Below are positions 43,154-53,397 of a DNA stretch of 64,000 nucleotides, piece by piece. Both the position numbers and the translations under genes were made by a program. The stretch is taken from contig JAXDNJ010000086.1 in assembly GCA_034669505.1 (NCBI GenBank), positions 47,747 through 111,746 on the forward strand. Reading direction: 5' to 3'. Position 1 is the first letter of the stretch; each line of letters starts with the position of its first letter. This stretch comes from JAFASC01 sp034669505. GTDB taxonomy: Bacteria; Pseudomonadota; Alphaproteobacteria; Rhizobiales; Beijerinckiaceae. Below the pieces are notes generated by a model. It made no database searches. It saw only the letters and a list, made by a program, of their open reading frames with translations, and was not told the origin of the DNA.

Positions 43154-44581
43154 ATGTCGCGTCGCGACACGTTTCCCAAACCACGGGAATATTCTTCGCG
43201 CTATTCCATCGTTTTTGCGCGCGGCCAACAGGCGCGGACCTTCACATTGCGGCCGGGCGTCCTTGTCGGCCTGTTGTCGATCGTCCCCGCCCTCGCGTTG
43301 GGCTGCCTCATCCTGACGCTGCTCTTCGTCTTCCGCGACGACCTGCTCGCCTCGCTGATGTCGCGCCAGGCCGAGATGCAATATGCCTACGAAGACCGGC
43401 TCGCGGAGATGCGTACGCAGGTCGAGCGGATGAAGAGCCGCGAATTGTTGCAGGAGCAGGCCTATGAAGGCCGGCTGCACGAGTTGTTCGTGCGCCAGGC
43501 GCAGCTCGAGACGCGTGCGACACTCGTCGCAAGCCTTGCCCAGCACACGGCTGTTGGCGCGGACGTGACCGGCGAGATCCCGCGTCCCCTTGCTAGGCCA
43601 GAACCGAAGGCGACCGCCTCGGACTCGGCCAATCCCCTGCTCACGCCGGCGGCATCTGCGGCCAGCGTCCTGCCGGTCGGTGCGACCAGCTTTGCCCCGC
43701 TCGCGTCAGGTCAGCCGTTCCCGATGGCGAAACCGCATCCCGAGGGGATGGAGCTGAGGCTCGGACCGAGCGCCGAGCCGGCCGGCCCAGGGCGCAAACA
43801 AAGCTCAGTCGACATACCCGCCGACCGCGACAGCGCCGACGCATCCCTCGATGCGACCTTGCCAGGACGCCTCGCGATCGCCGCCAGCGCGCTCGACCGG
43901 GTTGAGCGCAAGCAGGTGGACACATTGGCGCGTTTGCACGCGCCGGCACTTGCGGCGGCCGAACGGCTGCGAACGGCCCTTGCCGAGACCGGCCTCTCGG
44001 CTGACCGGCTGACCGCGCCGAGCGGTGCGGCGAAAAGCGCGCCGCAGGGCGGTCCTTTCGTGCCGGTTCAACTCGGGCCCGATTCATCGCCTTTCGCGCG
44101 CGAATTCTCGAAAGTGCAGGAGGCGGTGCTCGCGACCTACCGCCTGCGCCGCATCGTGCCGCACGTGCCGTTGCGAAAGCCCTTGCCCGGTGCGGCCGAG
44201 GTCACGTCTGGTTTCGGCGTGCGGATCGATCCATTTCTCGGCCGACCGGCGATGCATACCGGGATAGATTTACGGGACGATTATGGCGCGCCCGTCCGGG
44301 CCACCGCGGCCGGCCGCGTCGTCACCGCAGAATGGACCGGCGGCTATGGCAATATGGTCGAGATCGACCACGGGAATGGCATAGCGACGCGCTATGGCCA
44401 CCTCTCCGGCATAGCCGTACGCGAAGGGCAGGCGATCGAGGTCGGCGCTCTCATCGGCCGCATCGGCTCGACTGGGCGCGCCACCGGCCCGCATCTCCAC
44501 TATGAAGTCAGAGTCGACGAAGAAGCCATTGATCCGACGCGCTTTCTGAGGGCAGGGTCGATGCTCGCCAAGGGCGACTGA
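43154..44581 (+). CDS. M23 peptidase with membrane anchor and coiled coil
   Basis: 475 residues. A cytoplasmic leader is followed by one membrane helix (LLSIVPALALGCLILTLLFVF, about 40-60), a charged coiled coil (about 65-115) and a low-complexity linker. The LytM domain is at about 360-470. Zinc ligands are intact: HTGIDL, GHLS and HLHYE. It should therefore be an active endopeptidase cutting peptidoglycan cross-links, unlike the degenerate LytM protein at 21.2 kb. It is convergent with prfB, with 1 bp between the stops. Confidence 0.9.
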   Translation: MSRRDTFPKPREYSSRYSIVFARGQQARTFTLRPGVLVGLLSIVPALALGCLILTLLFVFRDDLLASLMSRQAEMQYAYEDRLAEMRTQVERMKSRELLQEQAYEGRLHELFVRQAQLETRATLVASLAQHTAVGADVTGEIPRPLARPEPKATASDSANPLLTPAASAASVLPVGATSFAPLASGQPFPMAKPHPEGMELRLGPSAEPAGPGRKQSSVDIPADRDSADASLDATLPGRLAIAASALDRVERKQVDTLARLHAPALAAAERLRTALAETGLSADRLTAPSGAAKSAPQGGPFVPVQLGPDSSPFAREFSKVQEAVLATYRLRRIVPHVPLRKPLPGAAEVTSGFGVRIDPFLGRPAMHTGIDLRDDYGAPVRATAAGRVVTAEWTGGYGNMVEIDHGNGIATRYGHLSGIAVREGQAIEVGALIGRIGSTGRATGPHLHYEVRVDEEAIDPTRFLRAGSMLAKGD

Positions 44582-44582
44582 T

Positions 44583-45714
44583 CTAATCCACGTCCTCGAC
44601 CCCCGCTGGGGCGCCGCCCTCGACGCGCTGCGCGAGCGAAGCCTCCATAAAGCCGTCGAGATCGCCGTCGAGCACGTCGGTCGGTGTGCCTGACGTCGCG
44701 CCCGTGCGGAGGTCCTTCACCAGCTGGTAGGGCTGCAGCACGTAGGAGCGGATCTGGTGACCCCAGCCGATGTCGGTCTTGGCAGAGGCGGTCGCGTTCG
44801 CTTCCGCCTCGCGCTTTTCCAGTTCGGCTTCGTACAGGCGCGCGCGCAACATGTTCCAAGCGGTCGCGCGGTTCTTGTGCTGCGAGCGCTCGGCCTGACA
44901 GGCGACGACGATGCCGGTCGGGATGTGGGTGATGCGGATCGCCGAGTCCGTCGTGTTGACGTGCTGGCCGCCCGCACCTGACGAGCGATAGGTGTCGATG
45001 CGGCAATCGGCTTCGTTGATCTCGATGTCGATGCGATCATCGACGACGGGATAGACCCAAACGGAGGCGAAACTCGTGTGCCGCCGCGCATTCGAGTCGA
45101 AGGGCGAGATGCGCACGAGCCGGTGTACGCCGGATTCGGTCTTCATCCACCCATGTGCGTTGTGGCCCTTGATGAGCAGCGTGCCGGACTTGATGCCGGC
45201 CTCTTCACCGGGCGTCTCTTCGATCACCTCGACCTTGTATTTCCGCCGCTCGGCCCAGCGCGCATACATGCGCATGAGCATGCGCGCCCAGTCCTGGCTT
45301 TCGGTGCCGCCGGCGCCGGAATGGATTTCGACATACGTGTCGTTGGCGTCCGCCTCGCCCGAGAGCAGCGCTTCGATCTGCCGGCGCTGCGCCTCGGTCT
45401 CCAGCGTCTTCAGCAGCGCGAGGCCTTCTTTTTCCGTTGCCGCGTCGTTTTCGGATTCGCCGAGCTCGACGAGCGTTACCGCGTCCTCAAGCTCGCGCTC
45501 GAAACGCGCCAACGAACCGAGCCGCTCTTCAAGCTCGGTCCGTTCGCGCATCAGCTTCTGCGCGGACTCCGTATCGTTCCAGAGGTTGGGGTCTTCCGCT
45601 TTGGCATTCAGCTCGGCGAGGCGCCGCGTCGAGGTCTCGACGTCAAAGATGCCTCCTCAGCAGGCCGACGGCCTGCTTGATCGATTCGACGAGCGCTTCG
45701 GCTTCGGCGCGCAT
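44583..45714 (-). CDS. prfB: Peptide chain release factor 2, with programmed +1 frameshift
   Basis: RF2 recognises UGA and UAA. The first frame starts at ATG 45714 (MRAEAEALVESIKQAVGLLRRHL) and stops at TGA after 23 codons. A +1 shift at CTT-TGA-C continues from GAC at 45644 for 353 residues, giving about 376 in all. The shift site has AGGAGG three bases upstream, as in E. coli prfB. The main frame carries the stop-codon motif SPF (RISPFDS), the catalytic GGQ (SSGAGGQHVN) and HGWMKTESGVHRLV. Feedback control by RF2 level is therefore expected. Gene finders would start it too late. Confidence 0.95.
45642..45657 (-). promoter_or_regulatory. RF2 programmed frameshift signal
   Basis: Read on the minus strand: AGGAGG, CAT, CTT, TGA, C. 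The internal Shine-Dalgarno-like hexamer, the slippery CTT codon, the in-frame TGA and the following C match the canonical prfB recoding site. Confidence 0.93.
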
Positions 45715-45802
45715 GTTTTAACTCACAGGAAGGGAAGCATCGCGAGCGGGAGCGGCGCTAGATAATCGCCTCAGCGCGCTGTGTAAACTTACGTCCGAGC
45801 GC

Positions 45803-48205
45803 CTAGTACAGCCCGCCCGTCCCCGAGCCGAAGATGCGGTCGGTCTCCGCCGCGCCGCTGAGCGCCCGCGGGCTCGCATCGCCAGCATAGCTGTCCGGCG
45901 GCGCCGTGCCGGGCTTGAACGCCTCAAGGATCGTCCCCTGCCCGCTCGAGCGCATGCCGCTCTTCGGGTCGATCGACACGAGCTTGATGCCGGGCGGCAC
46001 GCGGAACGGCACGTCGGCCTTATCCTTCAGCGCCATCGTCATGAAATCGCGGAAGATCGGCGCCGCATAGGTCGCGGCCTGCGCGGAGTCGCCGAGCGAG
46101 CGCGGCCGATCGTAGCCGATGAACACGCCGGCGGCGAGATCGGGCGAGAAGCCGACGAACCATAGGTCCTTGGCTTCGTTCGTCGTCCCCGTCTTGCCGG
46201 CAAGATGCTTGCCGACTGAACGGATCGACTGGCCGGTGCCGCGCTGGATCACGCCTTCCATAATCGAGGTGATCTGATAGGCGGTCAACGGATCGAGCAC
46301 TTGCTCGCGCTTGTCGATCAGCTTCGGCTCGTTCTGGTTCGCCCATTTCGGCGCATCGCAGCCCTGGCAGGTGCGCTCGTCGTGACGGTAGATCGTGTGG
46401 CCCCAGCGGTCCTGGATGCGGTCGATCAACGTCGCCTTGATGCGCCGTCCGCCATTCGCAAACATCGAATAGCCGGTGACCATCTTGAGCACCGTGGTCT
46501 CGCCGGCGCCGAGCGACATCGACAGGAACGGCGGCATGTCGTCGTAGATGCCGAAGCGCTTGGCATATTCGGCGATGAGCGGCATGCCGACGTCTTTGGC
46601 GAGACGCACAGTCATCAAATTCTTCGAATGCTCGACGCCGTAGCGCAACGTATGCGGTCCCGTGCCGCCGTGCTCGAAGTTTTCCGGCCGCCAGATTTCG
46701 CCGTTGCCCTGATCGATCTCGATCGCCTCGTCGAGCAGGATCGAGGATGGCGTGTAGCCGTTGTCGAGCGCGGTCGCATAGACGAACGGCTTGAAAGCGG
46801 AGCCCGGCTGGCGCAGCGCCTGAGTCGCGCGGTTGAACTCGGATTGATCGAAGGAAAAGCCGCCGACCATCGCAAAGACGCGGCCGGTATAGGGATCCAT
46901 CACGACGATCGCGCCGGAAATGTCAGGAATTTGGCGTAAGCGGACCTGCCCCGGCTTGTCGGCCATCGGCTCGACGTAGACGACATCGCCCGGCACGAAG
47001 AGCGAGCGGATGGGACGCCGCGCCCACTTGACGCCATCCTGTGCCAGCAGCGCCGTCTCGCGTTCGCGGCTGACATCGCCCGACTTTTCCCGGCCCGGCT
47101 GCAACCCGACTCGTGCGGACGTGTCGTTCGCGTCGAGCACGACGGCGAGACGCCACGGCTTCACGTCGCCAAGATTTGGAACATCGGCAAGTGGCGGGCC
47201 CCAATCGGCTGACGTATCGATGTGCCGCATCGCGCCGCGGAAGCCATGCGCCTCGTCGAAGCGGACGAGGCCGTCGACGAGCGCCTTTCGCGCCAGAACC
47301 TGCATTTTGGGATCGAGGGTCGTGCGGACGGAAAGGCCGCCCTCGTAGAGCTTCTTGTCGCCGTACTTGTCGCCGAGTTCGCGACGAACCTCTTCGGCAA
47401 AATAGCCCGCCACATACGTGTTCGGCGACAGCACGCGCGGATTGACGCCGAGCGGTTCGCTCTTCGCCTTCTCCCCGTCGGCGCGCGAGACGTAATTGTT
47501 CTCGACCATGCGATCGATCACGTAGTTGCGGCGCTCGAGCGCGCGTTCGCGCTTCTGGAACGGATGATAATTGCTCGGCGCCTTCGGCAACGCGGCGAGA
47601 TAGGCGACCTCCGAGATCGTCAGCTCGTGCACCGACTTGCCGTAATAATTCAGCGCCGCGGCGGCGACGCCGTAATTGCCGAGGCCGAGATAGATTTCGT
47701 TCAAATAGAGTTCGAGGATTTTCTCCTTCGAATACGCGGCCTCGATTCGGAACGAGAGAAGCGCCTCGCGAATCTTGCGTTCGAACGAGCGCTCGTTGCC
47801 GAGCAGGAAGTTCTTGGCGACCTGCTGCGTGATCGTGGAGGCGCCCTGCACGTGCTTCGATCCTTGCACCAGGATCAGCGCGGCACGGACGATGCCTTCG
47901 GGATCGACACCGGTATGACTGTAGAAATTCTTGTCTTCGGCCGAAATGAAAGCCTCTTTCACCAGCTTCGGAATGGCCGGGCCGGGCAGATAGAGCCGGC
48001 GCTCGCGCGCATATTCGGCGAGAATTGAGCCGTCGTTGGCGTGCACGCGCGTCATCACCGGCGGTTCGTAGTTCTTGAGCTGGGTGTAGTCCGGCAGGTC
48101 CTGCTGATACTTCCAGACCATGAAGGCGGCCGCGCAGGCGCCGATCACGAAGAGGATCGCACCGGTCGCAAAGATGAAGCCGAAAAAGCGGGCAATCAGC
48201 CGCAT
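45803..48205 (-). CDS. mrcA: Penicillin-binding protein 1A (bifunctional)
   Basis: 800 residues. One membrane helix is at about 8-31. The GT51 glycosyltransferase has catalytic Glu90 in SAEDKNFYSHTG and ASTITQQVAKN. The transpeptidase has SxxK as PGSAFKPF, SxN as EHSKNLM and KTG as AGKTGTTNEAKDLWF. It polymerises and cross-links peptidoglycan in the periplasm. An OB-like domain lies between the two catalytic parts. It follows the amidase gene on the same strand, 177 bp apart. Confidence 0.95.
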   Translation of the reverse strand: MRLIARFFGFIFATGAILFVIGACAAAFMVWKYQQDLPDYTQLKNYEPPVMTRVHANDGSILAEYARERRLYLPGPAIPKLVKEAFISAEDKNFYSHTGVDPEGIVRAALILVQGSKHVQGASTITQQVAKNFLLGNERSFERKIREALLSFRIEAAYSKEKILELYLNEIYLGLGNYGVAAAALNYYGKSVHELTISEVAYLAALPKAPSNYHPFQKRERALERRNYVIDRMVENNYVSRADGEKAKSEPLGVNPRVLSPNTYVAGYFAEEVRRELGDKYGDKKLYEGGLSVRTTLDPKMQVLARKALVDGLVRFDEAHGFRGAMRHIDTSADWGPPLADVPNLGDVKPWRLAVVLDANDTSARVGLQPGREKSGDVSRERETALLAQDGVKWARRPIRSLFVPGDVVYVEPMADKPGQVRLRQIPDISGAIVVMDPYTGRVFAMVGGFSFDQSEFNRATQALRQPGSAFKPFVYATALDNGYTPSSILLDEAIEIDQGNGEIWRPENFEHGGTGPHTLRYGVEHSKNLMTVRLAKDVGMPLIAEYAKRFGIYDDMPPFLSMSLGAGETTVLKMVTGYSMFANGGRRIKATLIDRIQDRWGHTIYRHDERTCQGCDAPKWANQNEPKLIDKREQVLDPLTAYQITSIMEGVIQRGTGQSIRSVGKHLAGKTGTTNEAKDLWFVGFSPDLAAGVFIGYDRPRSLGDSAQAATYAAPIFRDFMTMALKDKADVPFRVPPGIKLVSIDPKSGMRSSGQGTILEAFKPGTAPPDSYAGDASPRALSGAAETDRIFGSGTGGLY

Positions 48206-48382
48206 TCGTGAAAGACCTTTCCGTCACGGAACCGATGCGTCTGCATGGGCACTCCCGCAGTCGACTGATCAGCCCGGCCCAGCACCCCGCCCGCCTGTTG
48301 CGAGCGACCGCGTCATAGGCGGAGTGGTGGGGTTCTTTTGTGTTGAATTAAGGGCGTCTCCAGCTCGACGCCGGACCGCTTC

Positions 48383-49783
48383 TCAGCGTGCCGCCGTGGC
48401 TGGATCGGCCGGTACGGAGACCTTCGCAATGGCGTCCGGTGAAACGGTGGCAGTCTCGACGTTCCGCTGCGCAAAGAACGAGTCGATCGCGGTGGCAAGC
48501 GTGCCCGCCGCCTTTTCGCGCCATTCCGGCGACACTAGCCCGGCAAGGTCCTTCTCGTTCGAGAGATAGCCGAGTTCAAAGAGCACCGAGGGCACGTCCA
48601 GGGCCTTCAGAACGCGAAAGCCGGCCGAGCGGTGCGGATTCTTGTTGAGCTGGCCGGCATTCTTCCACAGGCTGACCAGCGTTCGGGAGAACACGTGGCT
48701 ATAGGCGCGGGTCTCGCGGCGCGTCAGGTCCTGCAGGATGTCGTGAACCTCGGCGATGTCTTCCGAGCCGACAACGCCCGCCGCGGCATCCGATTGGTTT
48801 TCCTTATCGGCCAGACGGCCCGCCTCCGCGTCCGAGGCCCGATCCGACACGGTATAGACGGTCGCGCCCTGGACATGGCCCTCGTTCAGCGTGTCAGCAT
48901 GAATCGAGACGAACAGCGCCGCATTGGCGTCGCGCGCGATCTGCACCCGCTCGGGCAGCGGAACGAACACGTCGGAGCCGCGGGTCAGCACGACCTTGTA
49001 GCGGCCCTGCGATTCGAGCCGCGCGGCGAGAGTGGTGGCAAAATCGAGGACGATGTTCTTTTCGATGTCGCCATGTACGCTCGAGGCGCCGAGATCGACA
49101 CCGCCATGGCCGGGATCGAGCACGATCACCGGCTTGGTGGATGCCGCGGGCGTGCTCACGGCCGCGGGCTGAGGCTTCTTCGCCGAAAGCCCGAACACAT
49201 TGGCAGCGGACGCCGCGGTCTCGAAACTCGCGCGGTCGGTCGGGGCGAGCTCGATCACGAGGCGTGCCGGCACGGCCTCTGTTCCCGGCTGCGTCTCGGC
49301 TCGCACGATGCGCGCCGGCGCATTGAGATCGATGATGACGCGCGAATGGCCGGGCGCAAACTGGCCGAATCGATAGGAGGTCACGAGACCTGACGCTGCG
49401 GGCAGTGTGCCGCCGCGGCCCCTTCGCCCAAGCGTTGACCCCGCGATCAGCGGCGGGACATGAAACGCGATTTCGGGCAGGTCGATGACGATGCGGTCGG
49501 GATTGGCGATCGGAAACGCCCGCGCCTCCACCCGGCCGGAAAGATCGAAGACAAGCTGAGTGCTTTGGGGCGTCGATTCCAGCCGAACCGCGGTCGCCGA
49601 GACATCGGTCAGGGCTGCCGCCGAAACGCTATCGGTCAGCGTTGAGCGGGACGCGGCACGCGCCCCTATAAGACCGGCTGCGTGGCCGGCGCCGGCAAGA
49701 AAGATGATTGGAGAAGCCAGAGCAAACGCCAAGCGAGCCCGCGACCGGGTCGCCCTCGCACCCAATGCGACGCCCTCGCCCAT
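48383..49783 (-). CDS. amiC: Periplasmic N-acetylmuramoyl-L-alanine amidase (AmiC type)
   Basis: 466 residues with a signal peptide (LAFALASPIIFLAGAGHAAG). The AMIN domain covers about residues 50-170 and binds peptidoglycan. The Amidase_3 domain follows: VIVLDPGHGGVDLG (zinc His), LFVSIHADT (zinc His) and VLFELGYLSN (catalytic Glu). It splits daughter cell walls at division. Such amidases need LytM activators; an NlpD-like candidate is at 21.2 kb. It lies upstream of mrcA. Confidence 0.93.
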   Translation of the reverse strand: MGEGVALGARATRSRARLAFALASPIIFLAGAGHAAGLIGARAASRSTLTDSVSAAALTDVSATAVRLESTPQSTQLVFDLSGRVEARAFPIANPDRIVIDLPEIAFHVPPLIAGSTLGRRGRGGTLPAASGLVTSYRFGQFAPGHSRVIIDLNAPARIVRAETQPGTEAVPARLVIELAPTDRASFETAASAANVFGLSAKKPQPAAVSTPAASTKPVIVLDPGHGGVDLGASSVHGDIEKNIVLDFATTLAARLESQGRYKVVLTRGSDVFVPLPERVQIARDANAALFVSIHADTLNEGHVQGATVYTVSDRASDAEAGRLADKENQSDAAAGVVGSEDIAEVHDILQDLTRRETRAYSHVFSRTLVSLWKNAGQLNKNPHRSAGFRVLKALDVPSVLFELGYLSNEKDLAGLVSPEWREKAAGTLATAIDSFFAQRNVETATVSPDAIAKVSVPADPATAAR

Positions 49784-50430
49784 CGCTTAGATTCACTTCT
49801 CATATTGGCGCGGGATGCCGGATCGCATCCCACAGCGTCACTGTAGACGATGCCCAACGTTCAGTTAATGAAGTGTTGCCATCAGGCGGTCAGTCTTGAA
49901 TACCTGTGACTTGACGGCCACATCCCTCGCTTAGAACTTGCCAGATAACGGGTGGAGCCGGTAGAAGGTTCAGGTTCGAATCCGGGCGGCTTCCCGAGAA
50001 TGTGTCGCCCACCGCGACCGCCATGCTTTCCCTAAAGAGTGCTGGCCTTTTTCGCGTCTCCCGGCAGAACGTGACGCCATCCGGGCGTGCTGATTTTCAT
50101 GAAAGGGCCCGTTGCGGGCCCGTGCGAGAGCCAAGGTGGCTGCGAGCGGTACTCGTCAAAAGATTCCCACCCCCGCCGCAATCCTGGCGGTCATCTCCCC
50201 GACCGGTCCGACAAGACTTCTCGGCGTGATGCTGCATCGCTCTGCTTTCGTCTCGCCGAACAGTCTCGAAACCTTCCGCACGCTTCCCACGCTCCCGCGC
50301 GTCCGCCGTGGCGCACGGCATCAATCCCAGTTCCCTTCACCTCAATCGCGAACGGTCGGGTACGCCCGCAGTCTCACGCCTTCACCGGCGGGAGAGACGG
50401 GGCGCAACCGCGTTCCTCAAAGAGCTCACA
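49784..50430. other. Gene-free region: amiC/rne divergent promoters and rne leader
   Basis: No convincing gene lies in these 647 bp; the short frames present look like chance. The left end must hold the amiC promoter. The rest is probably a long 5' leader of rne; in E. coli the rne leader mediates autoregulation. A tight hairpin (GGGCCCG, 3-base loop, CGGGCCC) is at 50105-50121. A tRNA-like T-arm sequence with B-box GGTTCGAATCC lies near 49972-49982 but does not fold into a tRNA. Confidence 0.5.
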
Positions 50431-53355
50431 ATGACAAACAAGATGCTGATCGATGCCTCCCATCCCGAGGAAACGAGGGTGGTGGTCCTACGCGGTAACC
50501 GCGTCGAAGAATTCGATTTCGAATCCGCCAGCCGCAAACCGCTCCGTGGCAACATCTATCTCGCCAAGGTCACGCGGGTCGAGCCGTCACTGCAGGCGGC
50601 CTTCGTCGATTACGGCGGCAACCGGCACGGCTTTCTTGCCTTCTCCGAAATCCATCCCGACTATTATCAAATCCCCGTTGCCGACCGGCAGGCGCTGCTT
50701 GAGGAAGAAACCCGCGGCCACGACGAGGAAGATGATCATCGCCGCGAACGACGCAGCCGGCGTCATCGCAGCGACCGATCCGAGAAGCGGCAGAAATCGT
50801 CCGACGAGTCGATCTCCGAAGAGGCGGCACTCGCAAGCGAACCCTTCCCTGTTGTAAATGCCGACGAGAGCGCGCCGGTTGAGGCGGAGACCATCGAGCA
50901 GCATGCCCCGCCGACGGCTGCCATTAAAGGCGAGCCCGAATCGCCTGATGCAGTCGCCAGCGCGCCATTCCCGCTCGAATCCGCTCCCACATTAGAAAAT
51001 CCCGCGGAGCCGCCGGTCGATAGAGGCCCCCCGCCCGCCGAGAGCAACGAAGAGCAGGCGGCGTCACCCCATGTGATCGGCGTCGATCCCTCGGGCTTCG
51101 CCACGATCGAAGCATCGGAAGGCGCGCCGGAAGCGGCTCCCGCCGAACCGGCAGGCCGCCGTCACGCCGAGGAGGGGGAAGGCGACAATGAGAGCGAAGA
51201 CGAGCACGTCGAGCAGGTCGGCGGCGATGCGATGGAAGAGGTGCCGAGCCGGCCGTATAGGGCGCGGCGCCAGTACAAAATCCAGGAAGTCATCAAGCGC
51301 CGCCAGGTGCTGCTCGTTCAGGTCGTCAAGGAGGAGCGCGGCAACAAGGGCGCGGCGCTGACAACGTATCTGTCGCTTGCCGGCCGCTATTCCGTGCTGA
51401 TGCCGAACACCGCGCGCGGCGGCGGTATTTCCCGCAAGATCACCGACGCGGGCGATCGCAGGCGGCTCAAGGAAATCGTCGAAGATCTGGAAGTGCCGGA
51501 GGGGATGGGCATTATCCTGCGCACCGCAGGTGCGGCGCGCACCAAGCCGGAAGTCAAGCGCGATTTCGAATATCTCCTGCGCATGTGGGAGAACGTGCGC
51601 GAACTGACGCTGCGCTCGACCGCGCCGACGCTCGTCTATGAAGAAGGCTCGCTGATCAAGCGCGCCATCCGCGATCTCTACGGCAAGGAGATCGACGAAA
51701 TCGAAGTCGCCGGCGAAGAGGCGCATCGCGAGGCGCGCGAGTTCATGCGCATGCTCATGCCGAGCCATGTCAAGCACGTGAAACTCTACGAGGATCCGCA
51801 GCCGATCTTCGCGGCCTCGGGCGTCGAGTCACAGCTCGACGCGATGTTCTCGAACCAGGTGACGCTGCGCTCCGGCGGATATCTCGTCATCAACCAGACC
51901 GAGGCGCTGGTCGCGATCGACGTGAATTCCGGACGCTCGACGCGTGAACACAATATCGAGGACACGGCGGTGCGCACGAATTGCGAAGCGTCGGATGAAA
52001 TCGCAAGGCAGCTGCGATTGCGCGATCTCGCCGGCCTCATCGTCGTCGACTTCATCGACATGGAGGAAAACCGCAACAACCGCACAGTCGAGCGGCGCCT
52101 CAAAGAGGCGCTGAAGAACGATCGCGCCCGCATCCAGGTCGGACGCATCTCGCATTTTGGCCTGCTCGAAATGTCGCGGCAGCGGATCAGGACCGGCGTG
52201 CTCGAAGGATCGACCGTGCCGTGCCCGCATTGCGCCGGCGCCGGCAGCGTGCGCTCCACATCATCGATTGCGCTGCATGTGCTGCGCGTCATCGAAGATG
52301 CGCTGATCAAGAGCTCGTCACATAACATCGTCCTGCATACGCGCACGCCGGTGGCGCTTTACATCCTCAACCAGAAGCGCGCGCATCTGCGCAACATCGA
52401 GGAGCGCTTCGGCGTCTCGATCACCGTTGCGGCCGACGATGCGCTGACCGGCACGGCCTATCACGCGATCGAACGCGGCGAGGCTGCGCGCGGCGTAGTC
52501 GAGAGCGTGCGTGCCGAGCCGCTGCGCATGGATTCCGTGCCGCTTCCGGATGAAGAAACAATCGAGGAAGATGCCGATGAGGGGATCGAGGCCGAAGGCG
52601 GCGAAGATCGCCGGCCTGCCGGCGATTCCGCCGGCGAGGAAGCCGAGGCGCAGCGTCGCCGCCGCAGGCGCCGGCGTGGGCGCGGACGCGGAGGCGACCG
52701 CGACGGTCAGTTCCTGCCTGCAGATGCGCCGCAGCCCTCCGACGATGGGCTTGCCTATGTTGCCGCGACGACCGCCCCGCAGCTCGGGCAAGTCGAGCCG
52801 CGCGAGGACGGCATCGAGGACACGCCGGAGAGCGAGACGTCTGCGGACACGGCCGAAAACGCCCGTAGCCGCCGGCCCCGTCGCGGCGGTCGCGGACGCA
52901 GGCCTGATCGCGACAGCGGTGGCTTCGAACGGGGACGTCGTTCCGGCCCGCCCGGCGAACCGCGCGAGCAGTTCGATCGCGGACCTGGATATTGGGCCTA
53001 TAGCGAGCGACCAGGGGAGGCCGGCGGGGTCGATCAGCAAACTGTGGCTCCTGCAGCTCGCGATGGGCTTCCTGCCGAGTCGTTTCCCGCAGAGCCAGTT
53101 CCTCCGGAGCTGCAGGATGGCCGACACAAACTGACGCAGGCGCAGAACCCAATTGCCTCGGCTGCGGCGACCGAAGCTTCGATCGGCGTGCAGGGTGCGG
53201 CCGAAAGCGAAGCGCCACCGCCGCGCCGGGCGCCCGCACAACCACCGGAGCATGTGCTCGCCAACCAGAAGGTGATCACCGAGGCCGATCCCGACCGGCC
53301 GAAACGCGGCGGCTGGTGGCAGCGCGCAAAGGCGACGCTGACCGGCGGAGAGTGA
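50431..53355 (+). CDS. rne: Ribonuclease E
   Basis: 974 residues from ATG 50431 (MTNKMLIDASHPEETRVVV); the open frame extends upstream to 50308 without homology. The S1 RNA-binding domain (about 35-90) is split by an acidic, Arg/Pro-containing insertion at about 95-281. The core resumes at YKIQEVIKRRQVLLVQV. The DNase I-like catalytic part carries AIDVNSG and VVDFIDM (the two metal Asp residues). The zinc link is CPHCAGAG near 598. The C-terminal scaffold is Arg-rich (RRRRRRGRGRGGDRDG). It ends with GGWWQRAK; the GWW motif (961-963) docks PNPase in Caulobacter. It initiates mRNA decay and rRNA processing. Confidence 0.94.
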   Translation: MTNKMLIDASHPEETRVVVLRGNRVEEFDFESASRKPLRGNIYLAKVTRVEPSLQAAFVDYGGNRHGFLAFSEIHPDYYQIPVADRQALLEEETRGHDEEDDHRRERRSRRHRSDRSEKRQKSSDESISEEAALASEPFPVVNADESAPVEAETIEQHAPPTAAIKGEPESPDAVASAPFPLESAPTLENPAEPPVDRGPPPAESNEEQAASPHVIGVDPSGFATIEASEGAPEAAPAEPAGRRHAEEGEGDNESEDEHVEQVGGDAMEEVPSRPYRARRQYKIQEVIKRRQVLLVQVVKEERGNKGAALTTYLSLAGRYSVLMPNTARGGGISRKITDAGDRRRLKEIVEDLEVPEGMGIILRTAGAARTKPEVKRDFEYLLRMWENVRELTLRSTAPTLVYEEGSLIKRAIRDLYGKEIDEIEVAGEEAHREAREFMRMLMPSHVKHVKLYEDPQPIFAASGVESQLDAMFSNQVTLRSGGYLVINQTEALVAIDVNSGRSTREHNIEDTAVRTNCEASDEIARQLRLRDLAGLIVVDFIDMEENRNNRTVERRLKEALKNDRARIQVGRISHFGLLEMSRQRIRTGVLEGSTVPCPHCAGAGSVRSTSSIALHVLRVIEDALIKSSSHNIVLHTRTPVALYILNQKRAHLRNIEERFGVSITVAADDALTGTAYHAIERGEAARGVVESVRAEPLRMDSVPLPDEETIEEDADEGIEAEGGEDRRPAGDSAGEEAEAQRRRRRRRRGRGRGGDRDGQFLPADAPQPSDDGLAYVAATTAPQLGQVEPREDGIEDTPESETSADTAENARSRRPRRGGRGRRPDRDSGGFERGRRSGPPGEPREQFDRGPGYWAYSERPGEAGGVDQQTVAPAARDGLPAESFPAEPVPPELQDGRHKLTQAQNPIASAAATEASIGVQGAAESEAPPPRRAPAQPPEHVLANQKVITEADPDRPKRGGWWQRAKATLTGGE

Positions 53356-53397
53356 CTAGCGCAGCCAATTCGCGAGGCGGGGGACTGCTTCGCGAAT

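Noticed and set aside
45437..45765. Plus-strand frames opposite prfB
   Set aside because: They are shadows of the two prfB frames; the recoding site explains why the minus-strand call looks broken.
49940..50000. tRNA-like segment with D-arm-like GTGGAGCCGGTAG and T-arm-like GGTTCAGGTTCGAATCC
   Set aside because: The two parts are only a few bases apart, so there is no room for an anticodon arm. The T stem has a mismatch, and no 5' strand pairs with the putative acceptor end. At best it is a tRNA relic.
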